Of a DNA stretch of 64,000 nt, positions 22,901-34,245 are shown in pieces. Each line of letters opens with the position of its first letter. Position 1 is the stretch's first letter. This DNA comes from Chamaecrista fasciculata (Eukaryota > Streptophyta > Magnoliopsida > Fabales > Fabaceae). The notes beneath the pieces were generated by a model. That model made no database searches. It saw nothing but the letters and a program-made list of their open reading frames with translations, and was not told the DNA's origin. A program made the translations under genes and the position numbers. The stretch spans positions 31,284 to 95,283 of the forward strand of contig QANZ01054042.1 in the NCBI GenBank assembly GCA_003254925.1, given 5' to 3'.

Positions 22901-25900
22901 TATGGACGTTCCTTTTTTCTGTTGTGATTTTTTTGGAATTCTTACAATGATACTTGCTATATATTCTTGACTCATTAGTTATGACAACATCTATATAGTG
23001 CGTTGTATATTAATTTGTTTGTCTCTATGTTCTTGGTAAACTGTTATTAGTACTAGCTGTTGAAATTTTACTCATTGTCATGGATTACCTGTGTCTAGTA
23101 TTCCAAGGTGCATTAAGCTATGTCATGTTGTCAGGTGAGGGAGCTTGATTCGAACATTAGGTGGCATGACATTGAGAATACTCATCCTTTATATGTGTTA
23201 GACAAGGAATCTAGAAAATCAATCAGGCTGTTCAAAAAAGTAATTGTACGCAGGAAGTGCACTGAAAAGGAATCTGTAAAGTATCTTCTTGATTTTGGGA
23301 AGAGAAGGGCTGTTCCTGATGTTGTAAAGAAACATGGTTCTTTGTTGGAACAATCCTCAAGTGACAGGAAGAAATATTGGCTGGAGGAATCTTATGTTCC
23401 CTTGCATCTTATAAAGAACTTTGAGGACAAAAAAATTGCCCGCAAGTCTGGTGAAATGAAACCAGGGAAAATTCTGGAGATTGGTGGATCAAATAAGAGA
23501 GTTCCTAAAAAACAGGGATTTTCATATTTGTTTTCTAGGTTGGAACGATCTGACTATCATAAGTGTGGCCACTGCAACAAAGATGTTTCAATCAGGTATT
23601 TATTATATTTGCTCTTGTCTAGTAATGCGTTTCAAAATCAATTACGTGCTATTGCTTTTCTGTTTTTTTTTTCTTTTTCAATTTTATTTCTCAGGTGCAA
23701 GTCTTATGCATTGCTTGAATAGTCTACTTTGGTTGTAGCTGAGTTGCGTATCTCTTTTAATGACAAAAGCAAGTTTATGTATGTATATTAAAAACTGTAA
23801 CCAACTATCTTTATCCAAAAAAAAAAACTTAAACTGAATATCAAATCCTAATCTAAATATAAAACTAACATTTAAACTTAAATCTTAATAAGATTTTATC
23901 TTTATCTTGTTTCTCAACAAGAAGAAACAAAAAAAAGAGGAAATTACAAGACTAAACTACTAAAGTGAGTTATATTTATTCAGCTAGAGTGTGACAGAAC
24001 TTATGAAATTTTCAGTCAGGTGCCTATAGTGGTTCTTCAATTCTTGATGTTTGTACTGAGTGTTTGAATTTTGATGGTGCAAGTTCAAGACTCACATCTG
24101 ATAGGACTAAACAAGTTCTGTTATAATATATGATGAAGAAAATGTCAAAATATGTAACTCAACTGACTTTTTACTCCAAGCATTAGAGTATTTTTTTTTA
24201 ATGTTGCTCATCACATTATTTTTTGGCCAATGTTGCTCATCAAGTTAAATGGTTATATTAGATGTTCTTGCCATCATAAGTACTTAAATTTATTATTTAT
24301 TGGTAACTCTTTTCACTTGTTCTTTAATTTTCAGGGAAGCTGTGAGCTGCCTGTACTGCAAAGGTGAGTATTTGTGTTTGAATATGACCCTTTTGTTTTT
24401 CCTCAGTAATATTCATTTGCACCTTGTAGATGGATTTGATTGTGGCACAAATATTTTTTATTTTCTCTCATTGTTCCTTTTTAATAGCATTGACTCATAT
24501 CTTGATGAATCAAAAGTTCTTGACGATTCAATTTTGTTGCAGTGATCAATTTCTTGCAAGTAATATATATATATATATATTAATGATGCTACTCTTGTTC
24601 TCCAATTATGGATAGGTATCTGGATTTAGTCATTATTGTTGTTGTCATCTCAATAAATGGCTTTAATGAGAGTTGGTTTGGTAATTTCTTTCGTAATTGA
24701 AGTTCAACTATGGTCAAAACGTGGCTACCAGTGGAGTATATTCAGGCTTCGGTTTTCATTTTTTTTTTTGGGAGGGTTGGGGGATAAGTAAAAGAGAATC
24801 GCACGAACATGCTTGCCTACATAGGGCTATAGCATGCGATTGCTGCTTGATTTTTTCATCAAGCGACGATATTTATGTTATACAATAGTATCTTAATGAT
24901 TGAAAAATGAAATCAACGCGAGGTCGGTGGTAAGCGGTTTGGTACCGCTTAAGTAAGGTCTTGAGTTCGAGACCTTGTGAAAGTAGCTACTCATGTTAGG
25001 AGATTCTCCCACCATAGTCAAGTGCGCAACACTGGTCGAGTTCGGATTTGTAGGGGCAAAGCCTCAGAGATCGAATGAGCCAAAAAAATCATTGAAAAAT
25101 GGAATTTGCATGCCAAGCTCTTTATGATAGCTAATTCTGAACCCTTGTTCCAAAGATAAAAGAAAAAAAAGAAAAGAAATAAAAGAGCTGTTATCTTTTT
25201 AATCATGATTTTTTCCCCATATAAAGCTCTTAGTTCCTAAATTATCCCCATACAAGACATGATTTTTTCGCTTAATGTGCACTTAAGCTATATATGTGCC
25301 TTTGCAAAAGTTATCAGTGTGTGTCTTGGGGGGACCAATAAGAAAGATTACATTAAAATGATAGAAGCTTACAATAAGAGAAGAATATACCAGAAAAACA
25401 TAAAAGAAAGAAGATGAAGAAGTGCAACAAAGCTTTCTCAAAAAAAAAAAAAAAATTGCAACAAAGCAGTTCAATCTGCAAACCCATTGGCATATCGGAG
25501 AGGAACATCCCCTAGAAGAATTTGAGAGGATTATCAAATTCAATCCTTAACACTACTATTGGCTGCACATTGCCAGGCTTCTTTCTTCATACCAAAGCTT
25601 AAGAACCCTGTCAATAGAAATTATTGTAAGATCCAAAGATGCGTAGTGTGCCCCCGAAACTTCAATCGGTTTATACAAAAGAAGAACTGCAACCTAACAA
25701 TGGTAGAAGTATAGCTGATTCAAAGTGTATGAGTGTGTGTAAAGGGGTTCCGTCGACATAACTGTTAACGAAAACCAACTTTGCACCTTTGAATAACTTC
25801 CTATATGATAATTTTCTTACAAAATACACTTTGTCTCACGAAATAGTTCATTTTTTTTTACAAAATACACTTAGATTGAAAGTTTTGTATCTGGATTATT

Positions 25901-28900
25901 TTATGAAAAAATTATATTAGTTCTAAGTTGTTCTATGACCCATCAATGAATCACAGAATTAATGTATAATATAATTTTAAATTTAAGAGGCAATCTACTG
26001 CATGATAATGCATGCTTTATTGTTATTCAATTTTTCATAAAGTTGGTATACAAGATCAACACATTTATAAGTTCAATTCAATGGTTTGATCAATGTGTGT
26101 GCCAAGTTTTGGTGGCAATTAATCCCTTCTCTCTCTCTCTCTCTCACACACACACAAACACTTACACACTTTCACATACATGCACATACTTTCCTATATG
26201 CAAATTGCTATGTATAGAAAGGAAGAAAAATGTTTAGGCGAAAAAAGCTACATGTATCATGATGTAAGTGCACATAAATCAAAAGAACATGTTGGACCAC
26301 ATCGATTTTGGTAACCTCTAACCGTTATTGTGGCTGTCAAAAAGCGCACGTGGAGTCATTTTATTTTGAATGATATTGTTCACTCATTTATTAGTGAGTC
26401 TTTTGTTATTTATTGTAGATATACATTTGATTTTGGATGAAAATTTGTAAAATGAATATATTATTACTATGCCTGGTGTGTCTTACGGCAAGGCACAAGA
26501 CAAGCATATTGTTCTTTGGCGTATTTGAATTTGGGAATCCCTTAATAGAATCAATTTTGGAGTTAAGTTTATCACGAAAATAGGAATTGCTGTCTGCCAA
26601 ATGTTAATGTGAAGTTAGGAAATTACTTTTGGAAACTTTAGTTCTACCCTTTTAACAACTTCATACCATTTTCTCCTTGAGTCAAAGATGGGTGTAGTAG
26701 AGATTCAACTAGATAAATCAAGAAAGCAATGATGAGTGGAGAATTGGTCTTTGTTCTTAGACCAAGGAGAAAGTACATATTAGGTGAGCCAAAAGTAGTC
26801 TCGATACCCCCAAACTATGGGGTAAGTTCCATGTGCACTCTCAAACATTTTTTGTGGTCAATTATACCCCCAATCTTTCACATTTGAGTCAATTGTACCA
26901 CTCCATTAGTGAAACTAACAAAAAACGCTGATGTGTCAGCTGACTCAGTTGATGGTTGTTGACATGGCTCGTGAAGGTCCAAGTGAGGCAAATGTGGCAT
27001 AGTTTGGGGGTACAAATGAAATTGACCCCATAGTTTGGTAGCAAAAAGGGAATTAAAATTTATAGGATGAACCAATTAGGGAAAAATATAACCAAATAGC
27101 CAAGAAATCAATTAAATGATTTGATATACAAAAATGACGAATTTCTCTAATATCTATTCCTTTGCTTCTAAGTTTGGTTTTGAGTTTATTCTTAATGATG
27201 TCTATACTTGGGTAAGAATCCTTTTCTTAACTTATATTACAAGGCAGCTAAATGTGAAAGATGTTCTTAGACTCCCTAGCGCCTTGAAATGAGAGGCACT
27301 AGAAAAGCATTAGCATTAGTGAGCAAGGTGCTAAAATAGGGGGAAAAACTATATAAATAAAATTAAATTAATATGAATTGTTATAAGAACACTTGACATA
27401 TATATTAACTTTTTAGGCACTTTGAAGTCATCAAAACACAATTACTTGTTCTATTTTATGTTTTGGAATAAAATAAAACTGTGTTGTCAATGGAATTCGC
27501 CATGGCGTGAAGGAATTTGAAATTTCTCATGGCATGGTAAACCCTTACATGACACGCCATAGCGTCCAATACTCCGATTTAGTGTAGCAGGAGCAACTGT
27601 CGTCACGATTATCAAGATCTAAATCTTGATTCTTAAAATCGTATAAGATCAAAATCTTGGTATGCCCAACCTTTGTCAAATCATTCGGAGGACCATTTGA
27701 GTCATATGTCAAAATCCTAAATAATTGACAACTTAGATAATATCTATTACTCATTGAATTATTGGGTTGGTCTTCCTATTTTAAAGGATTGAGTTTCCTT
27801 CTTTTTTGGGTTGGGCTGCACATTTTCACTTTTCTATGCATATTTCATTAAGGCACCAAAGGTGTTCGCCTTAATGGCGCCTGGTTGAACTCAGCCTTTA
27901 AAAACACTGATATCTATGTTAAGTAAGCCTAGTGTGTGCCAGGTTCCTGGGGCATGTTTCTTTGCATCTGCACCTTCTATATCTGACATTTTCTTACACA
28001 AGTTATGCAATATAAGTATATAACCTTTTGTGTGGTAATTAGCTGTTAAAAATTCATTATCTCATTGTGGCCGTGCTGCTCAATTAAAATAATATAACAA
28101 TTTAACTTTCTTATGTCATTCATAGTTAGAGCTGATTATTTATTTTCCTATGAAGTTTACCTTTCCTTAGGGTGAGAATATTAAATATATACGAGTACTC
28201 ATTTGACTAAAAGTATTTATATAGTTCTGTGCTTCTTATCCCTTTTTTTTTTTGCTTTTAGTCTAATTCTTGTCATGGACTTCTTGTACTTAAATATCTG
28301 ATTATCATGGTGTTATATATGCACAGGATTCTTCCATAAGAGGCATGTCAGGAAATCTGGTGGCACTACTAAATGCATATATACATGTCACAGATGCCAA
28401 GATGGGATGCCTGTGAAGGCTAATTCTAAAAGAAGGAAACTTGATCCAAAACTAGGAAATATTCAATCACAGAAGTCTCAAAAGGCTCCAAAGGCTCCAT
28501 CAGTGGGAAGATCTGTGAACCTTAAAGGCAGTAATAAGTCATCGAGTAAGGGGAAACAAGTGAAGTCTAGAACCAATAAAAAGTTGCCACCAAGTATGCC
28601 TCTTCGCCGTTCAACTCGGAAGACCAAGTCCTTGTATGTGCAGAATAAAAGGAATGGAGGGCGTAAAAAAGGAAAGAAAAGCACACCCAAGAAAGTCATG
28701 CCAAGAAAGCCTAAGGAAAAAAGTTTTCGATCTAAGAAGTTAGTATTGACTTGTGAGCGTAAGAAAAGAAGTCATGTCTGGAACAGTTACTGGCTTAATG
28801 GTCTTCGGTTGTCTAGAAAGCCAAATGATGAGCGAGTAATGCTGTTTAAAGAGGAAAAGCATCTTGCTCTCTCAGAGGGTTTTTCTGGCACCTTTGATAA

Positions 28901-30714
28901 ACCAAAATGCAGCCTTTGTTGTGGAGATGGATTTGGTTTAAATTATATTGCCTGTGAAATTTGTGGAGGTAACTTCTTTCTTTTCTTCTGCTTTATACTT
29001 TCACTGAGGGGATGAGTAGGAAAGGAGATATTGGAGCTTTAAATCTAATGATAGTATTTTTAATTGCTGGGATACAATTTGACTACGTTGTACAAGATGT
29101 CAAGTTTTTATGATGCTTTCCTTTATTAATATGTATCCAAACATAATTTACTTGTTATTATGCAGAGTGGTTTCACGGGGATGCTTTTGGACTCACTCTA
29201 GAGAATCTCAGCAAACTTATTGGATTTAGGTGCCATGTTTGTCTTGATAAGGCTGCTCCAGTCTGTCCCCATATTAATAGTAATGCCTTGACTTGTGCTG
29301 AAACCAATGCCGCAACTGAGTGCACAGAGGAATTATCTAATCCTGTTGCACTTCAACCATTGAGTGAGGTACATTAGTAACTTCTAAACCCAAATTGTTG
29401 GTTTACTTGGAGTGAAATGATAGAAGACCAGACCATAAATTACACCATAAATTCTCTGGGAGATGCGTTAATGTTATATTATACCTTATTCTGCACAGGA
29501 TTTTGTATAAAAAAGGTATTTATTAGTGGTTCTATCAAGCATTCCTGTAATGAATTGTTTTTTTGTGAACAATGTTTGACATTCCAGGTTAGTTAGCGAT
29601 CCAAGAAGGCTGCCTAGTCTGGGTTGATTGGTTAAATAATGGTCAAACTGAATAAAGACATGTTTATTATAGAAGAGCTCATAATGATTCTGAGTAGCGA
29701 TGTTAACTGTGAAATATTACCCAAAAAAAATGTAAAGACATTACTCTTGAATACTTTTTATTTCTTAACTAGAATACAATGTGATTTGGCCTTTTATTAG
29801 AAGAATTACTGAATTTAATTGATATTTCTTTAAGAAAAGTGAGAGGTCCAACCCAAACCTGGCCCTCAGTAACCAGCTTCCTTTGGGTTTATAGGCTTTT
29901 GCCTGTTTTCATCATGTCAATCCAGCAGTATATGGTTCAACCTTGCCTATTCCTTCTAGCAGGCGATGGTTTGACCTGACAGACTGGCTAAGTTGGTTTG
30001 TGGTCTCCACTATCAGAAACATGTTCTTGTGAAGAGTTGATACACAACTTAGTTTGTAATTTAGCATGGGTATGTTTATGAGTTTTCTTGCTGAGGTTAA
30101 GGCATATTGTTTCTTGGGATGAAATATATGCCTTTATTGATTTTGATTTCAATCATGCAAAATGATCCAACTTATTTCAATAACACAAGATGTGGGTTTT
30201 GACTTTTGACACCTTTAACAGTCTAATGTCATAGGCTTTGGGAGGCCAATATATGGTTTTAAGAGGCTCATAGTATTCAGTTGCTTGCAACGTAATCTAA
30301 TTCACTTTGGGACTTCTGCTGTTAATAAGAATTTGTTTCTTTGCTCGTTAAGAATTAGTTGTCAAATACTTCTTAGGATGTATCTTTTCCTTTTTCATCC
30401 CACTCTTTTGGAGCAGAAAACTTTTATCTTACTCTTATGATAGATAATTGAAGGGAATTCTTTCACTCGTGATTGCAGATCCCGTGCAATTAATTACTGT
30501 TGGCATTCATACATTTCTTTTTTGTGAGAATAATTTCATGTTGTGGACAGCAATTTAGTTAGCTTAATGGGTTTTTACAGAAGTGAGCTCCAGAGTCTTC
30601 AACAAGAGAATTTTCTTCTGTAATATGCAGAGTCATTTGTGTCAAGCTGAAATTTTGAATTCTGTAATAGGTGAGGAGCCTTCTGGTGTAACAGAATATT
30701 GCTTCAGGAATTAA
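16963..30714 (+). CDS. DDT and PHD-finger protein, PTM-like
   Basis: A chromatin reader of the plant PTM family (DDT domain plus PHD fingers). Exons: 16963-18680, 18778-19389, 20089-21256, 22016-22301, 22397-22521, 23135-23595, 24335-24363, 28327-28968, 29166-29368, 30631-30714. They encode 1775 residues, near the 1570-1710 of Arabidopsis relatives. In order: a Tudor-like N-terminus (about 1-52), a basic patch, three DLN-rich EAR-like motifs (about 195-265), the DDT domain (about 495-565), WHIM-like helices, a first canonical PHD (about 695-740, CxxC/CxxC/HxxC/CxxC), a long middle region, and two PHD-like zinc clusters (about 1445-1495 and 1660-1708). The last exon is less certain: without it, translation stops at 29377 after ...LSEVH, giving 1750 residues. 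No transmembrane segments were found. That argues against strict PTM orthology and for the soluble paralogues (At5g12400-like). Intron 7 is about 4 kb and repeat-filled. Confidence 0.88.
22617..22901 (+). repeat. Perfect ~137-bp tandem duplication, period 148
   Basis: The block starting TTAAGATATCTTTGGTACC at about 22617 is repeated starting at about 22765, offset by exactly 148 bp. I saw no mismatch through GGGGGATTA (ending 22753 and 22901). It lies in the intron between DDT/PHD exons 5 and 6 and does not touch splice sites. The identity means either a very recent duplication or an assembly artefact. Confidence 0.85.
24912..25090 (+). repeat. tRNA-derived SINE
   Basis: An A-box-like TGGTAAGCGG (about 24927-24936) and a B-box-like GAGTTCGAGACC (24963-24974) are spaced as in tRNA genes. 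They are followed by a non-tRNA body ending near a short A-run (GAGCCAAAAAAA). The region does not fold as an intact tRNA in my reading, so this is a SINE rather than a tRNA gene. Confidence 0.6.
26784..27045. repeat. Foldback-like repeat fragment
   Basis: Left words GCCAAAAGTAGTC and CCCCCAAACTATGGGG are partly mirrored on the right by CATAGTTTGGGGG and CCCCATAGTTTGG. The centre carries 'GTCAGCTGACTCAG'. It resembles the foldback MITEs elsewhere in the window, but no clean termini or target duplication were found. Confidence 0.4.
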
Positions 30715-32160
30715 GTGATTGTGAATTATTCCAACGAAAATTTTTAAAAGAAAGTGTTAAGTGTGTTGTATTTTTCAAGGTCAGATTACTCATAACTAGA
30801 ATGAAAAAGTTGTAGCTAGAGGATCATGGATAATAGCTTATATTGCAGGTTTAAAAATGGGATTGTAATTTTATCATCTATAAAATTCCAGTTTTTATCA
30901 TAGGACATCGATTGGCACTATCATTACATGATAGAATTACAATATATAAAATTCTCCACATCGCAATCATGGATACCCAGTTTGTCAAGATTTTGATAGC
31001 TTATCTTGCTTCGTTGCAGGTTTAATGATTTGTGTTGGAAGGATATAGTTGGACACCGGAGGGAAACTTGTAGGGTCGTTTTTCTTCCTACAGGAGATGG
31101 TGCTCCAAGTTTAGTTTTGTTCATATTTAAGAAAAGGAAAAGAATTCAGATGTTAGATGGTTGTCTCTGGAAGAGTCGAGTCAAGAGTCTTCTATCACCC
31201 CGCCAAAGAAGAATAATGGCTGACAGAGAAGCTTGCTAATGCAAGAGGCTGAAGAAAATTCTGATGAGGACAAACATCTTAGAGTTAATACATTAATTGC
31301 ATTATTCATGATTGTTGTTCTAACCCATGTGCATTCATTGTAGCAACATTCTTTCATGTAGGTCTTATATTCTGGAATGATTTCCTAGATGTCCTCCTTA
31401 ATTGAAACCTTTTGAAGGAGTGAAGTATATAATCATAGCATACCTTAGCAAAGAGGAAATTATAGGTCTACAAGAGATGTTTCTGCAGTTATAATTGTCG
31501 ATACTTTTAGCAGGAAAAAAAGAAGCAGAGATTAAAATGTCACTTAATATGAGTGCTTGTTGCAAGTGAAACGTAGATGGGTCCATAATGTATTTTCCTA
31601 ATTATATGCTGCATCATCAGTTTAGGAGTAGAATGTCTGAAACTTTGCTTGAATAGCTAGATTGATCGATGAAGAAAAGGGCAAAATAGCAAAAAGTTCT
31701 TGGAAAAATATTTTGATTGAAAAAGTATTATTAAATGTCGGCCTCTACTGAGGTTATGCCAATGTTAGAGGAACACATGGCACAAGTACAACTATAATGT
31801 ACTAAAAAACAGGTCAAAACAGGATAAACCTCAATACCAAGTATTGTGGTCTTATTTTCATTGCAACAAGAGTTACATACTCAGATAGAATGAGCCAATG
31901 AGGAACTCTGCGGTTACAGCAAAACATACTCCACAGTTCAGAAAATATCACACATATAATAACATCTATTATATGTGTAATCCTGAAGTCACATGAAGTA
32001 ACTACAATCATGTACTTGTCATGTGTGCATTTTGGCTTCCCCTTAATTTTCGGTTTCTATTATCCACCTATTACCATTTATTAATACATGGATATATATA
32101 TATATGGGAAAATGCTTATTAATTAAAATTCCCATATATTTCTCCTCAATTTTGATATTA
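30715..32160. other. 3' flank of the DDT/PHD gene, no gene seen
   Basis: Probably 3' untranslated and intergenic DNA. The open frame at 31006-31239 has no domain or splice support. From 31700 to 32160 I saw only AT-rich sequence and a (TA)n run (32095-32105). Confidence 0.5.
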
Positions 32161-32162
32161 AT

Positions 32163-32645
32163 TTGATGCCCAATGCGCTCGAGTGCATGCCCGATTCGCT
32201 TGAGCGTATGCCCCATGCCCGTGCCCTCGAGCGCATGCCCCATGCACTCGCCTCGAGCCCATGCCCCATGCACTCGAGCGCATGCCTCGACCCCATGCCA
32301 ATGCGCTCGAGCACATGCCCAATACGCTCGAGTGCATGCCCGATTCGCTCGAGCGCATGCCCGATTCGCTCGAGCGCATGCCCCATGCCTGGCTCTAGAG
32401 CGCATGCCTCGAGTGCATGCCCAATGCGCTCGAGCGCATGCCTCAATCGCATGCCCGATGCGCTCGAGCGTATGCCCCATACGCTCGAGCGCATGTCCCA
32501 TGCGCGCGAGCCCATTCCTCGAGCGAATGCCCCATGCTCGTGCCTTAGAGCGCATGCCCCGTGCCTGTGCCCTAGAGCCCATGCCCCGTGCTCTCGAGCG
32601 CTTGCCTTGAGGGCATGCCAAATGCACTCGAGCGCATGCCTCGGG
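32163..32645. repeat. GC-rich minisatellite, ~21-bp unit with CTCGAG palindromes
   Basis: Around twenty degenerate units of mostly 21 bp (some 20-27) follow the pattern ATGCCC-NATKCGCTCGAGYGC. Nearly every unit contains the palindrome GCTCGAGC or GCGCTCGAGCGC, and so an XhoI-type site. The 21-bp period is a multiple of three, so several frames on both strands stay open (for example 32043-32677 minus and 32163-32966 plus). Those repetitive peptides are by-products of the repeat. The composition (GC- and CpG-rich) contrasts sharply with the AT-rich surroundings. It lies upstream of a helicase fragment and a Helitron 3' end, and is probably inside the same element. Confidence 0.85.
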
Positions 32646-32654
32646 GCATTCCTA

Positions 32655-32950
32655 GGGGCAACTCCCAGGCCAGTCATGGGGCATCATCGAGCATCTCCCG
32701 CCCAAGTCATTGGCAACTCTCGGTCAAGTCATGGGCAACCGGGCAAGTCATGGGGCTCTTGCCGGCCAAATCCTGGGCAACTCCCAGGAAATTCATGGGC
32801 AACTCCCTGGGCATCAATGGGCAAGTCATGGGGCATCATCAGGCATCTCTTGGCCAAGTCATGTGCAACTCCCGGTCAAGTCATGGGGCATCTCCTGGGC
32901 CGGCCAACTCCCGGGCATCAATGGGCAAGTCATGGGGCATCGATGGCTTT
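32655..32950 (+). repeat. Second minisatellite, CAAGTCATGGGGCA-type unit
   Basis: Roughly ten degenerate copies of a unit of about 22-27 bp are built from CAAGTCATGGG and GCAACTCCCGG words. It directly follows the CTCGAG minisatellite and has a different sequence. No coding role is supported. Confidence 0.75.
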
Positions 32951-33186
32951 GTTATTGAGCGACTAAATGGTAGGAAATATGTTATGCCCCATCCATATTC
33001 TCGGGTAACAAACTAGAGGGGTTTGTTCCCTGATATCGCTATTTCATTCATTTCTTCATTCTACCATCAATTCATTCGTTTACTGAAAGCACTGTAAAAG
33101 GCTCGGGTCTTTCGATAGAGAGGCAGTCTTTCCATCATCAATCTTTCTCTCTACACAGCCGTCACCAATCTTTCGATAGAGGTTCT

Positions 33187-33402
33187 ATGCTTAACCTTTC
33201 CCAACACATCCAGGGCCAGTCATTATCTAACGTGGGTCTTTATCTTCGTCGTCCTGTATTTACTCATGGTCAATTATATGTTGCAATGTCCAGAGTTCGA
33301 TCCAGAGCAGGTTTGAAGATTTTGATATGTCATAATGACTATCCTCGAGCTGACATGACCACAAACGTTGTTTATCGCGAGGTTTTTTTTTCCAAATATT
33401 AG
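33187..33402 (+). pseudogene. Helitron helicase C-terminal fragment (Pif1-like)
   Basis: The 71-residue frame contains [16 protein letters not shown], then [14 protein letters not shown] and GLKILI. These are the last helicase motifs (GQS/T and the VA.SRV.S motif) of Pif1-type helicases found at the C-terminus of plant Helitron Rep-Hel proteins and cellular Pif1 copies. The segment just before GQS looks altered (SQHIQGQS instead of the usual KSQGQS). No ATPase P-loop or Rep domain precedes it, so it is a dead fragment. Its orientation, and its stop about 280 bp before a Helitron 3' end, fit the known Helitron layout. Confidence 0.8.
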
Positions 33403-33661
33403 TTCATTTGTTTTTTTGTAGAACATTATATTTTGTTGTATTTAGATGTAATTCATTTGATACAACTTTTAGGACATCTTTTTGTGTTGGTCGTTAGTAT
33501 TTATACTTTTTATTGCTTCACCTTTATGTTTAACATTTTTTTTTTGTTTCTCTTTTCGTTGTTTTTCTATGGGTATAATTATATAGAGCCCGAGTCTTTT
33601 TTTTACTTTATGAGTTATTGCTCCACGAGTACAATTATATAGAGCCCGATTATTTTCAAAC

Positions 33662-33683
33662 CCCGCGCGGGTTATACACTAGT
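33662..33683 (+). mobile_element. Helitron 3' terminus
   Basis: The palindrome CCCGCGCGGG (33662-33671) is followed by TTATACA and the terminal CTAGT, ending at 33683 before a T. This is the classic Helitron 3' end. The 5' TC end was not located. The element probably includes the helicase fragment and the two minisatellites, so it would start near or before 32.1 kb. Confidence 0.8.
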
Positions 33684-34236
33684 TGGACTATAATTGAGAT
33701 GTTTGAGGTTAATTCTGAAATGTTGGAAGATCAAAGAAAAGCTGATTAACAATTGTTTGAGGTTGAGTGTAAGCGAGATTATAAAGTGTCATATCCAGAT
33801 ATTGTAGAATTAATGGAGTAAAGCATATGTTAGCCAAGTTATTGTTGGGCTTTGTTTTCTCTCTAAAAAATGGGTCCATCGAATGAATGGAGGAAATTGT
33901 AGAGTTGATGAAGCAGATTTTTAGAGTGCAAAATCATGGTCCAATTTGATCGATCCATCGGATAAAAGCAGTGGTCCAAATCATTTGATCGAAAACTAAA
34001 ACCCTCCAGCCTCTTTTACTCTAAAGTAATCACTATGGCGACAATAAGGCAGGCGAGGCTATTTAATTAATTCAATTATTGTTGTGGAATAGATAAGACG
34101 ACATTGAAGGATGCTATTGAAATTGCAAAAGACGAATTGAAAGACGAAGAGGGTGTCAGTGACAATTGCAAAACTGACTTCTTAGACGTAAAATGTCAAT
34201 TTTATGAACTAAAGGTTGGATTGTTAATTATTGTTA
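33684..34236. other. Intergenic, no gene seen
   Basis: Low-complexity AT-rich DNA with short broken frames. None is long enough or domain-bearing. It could contain decayed coding sequence, but I cannot identify a source. Confidence 0.4.
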
Positions 34237-34245
34237 TACTATTAT

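Larger units (their letters stand above)
24364..28326. other. Large repeat-filled intron 7 of the DDT/PHD gene
   Basis: This intron of nearly 4 kb separates the two halves of one zinc-binding cluster (exon 7 is only 29 nt). It holds an (AT)n run near 24559-24580, a SINE at about 24912-25090, a poly(A) run near 25440, a (CT)n(CA)n microsatellite at about 26121-26156, a foldback-like fragment at about 26784-27045, and GATCTTG-type palindromic words near 27610-27665. No additional exon was found. The exon 7/8 phases join directly. Confidence 0.6.

Noticed and set aside
24912..24985. A genuine tRNA gene
   Set aside because: It has A- and B-box words but I see no acceptor stem pairing or clear anticodon arm, and a long non-tRNA body follows, as in SINEs.
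31006..31239. 77-residue frame after the DDT/PHD gene
   Set aside because: No domain, no splice link in phase and no clear homology. More likely 3' flank.
32163..32645. CRISPR-like repeat array
   Set aside because: Units are contiguous and degenerate with no unique spacers, and the genome is a plant's. It is a minisatellite.
32043..32966. Long open frames (up to 267 residues) on both strands
   Set aside because: They are translations of a 21-bp degenerate minisatellite whose period is a multiple of three. The composition is repetitive, frames overlap on both strands, and no domain is present.
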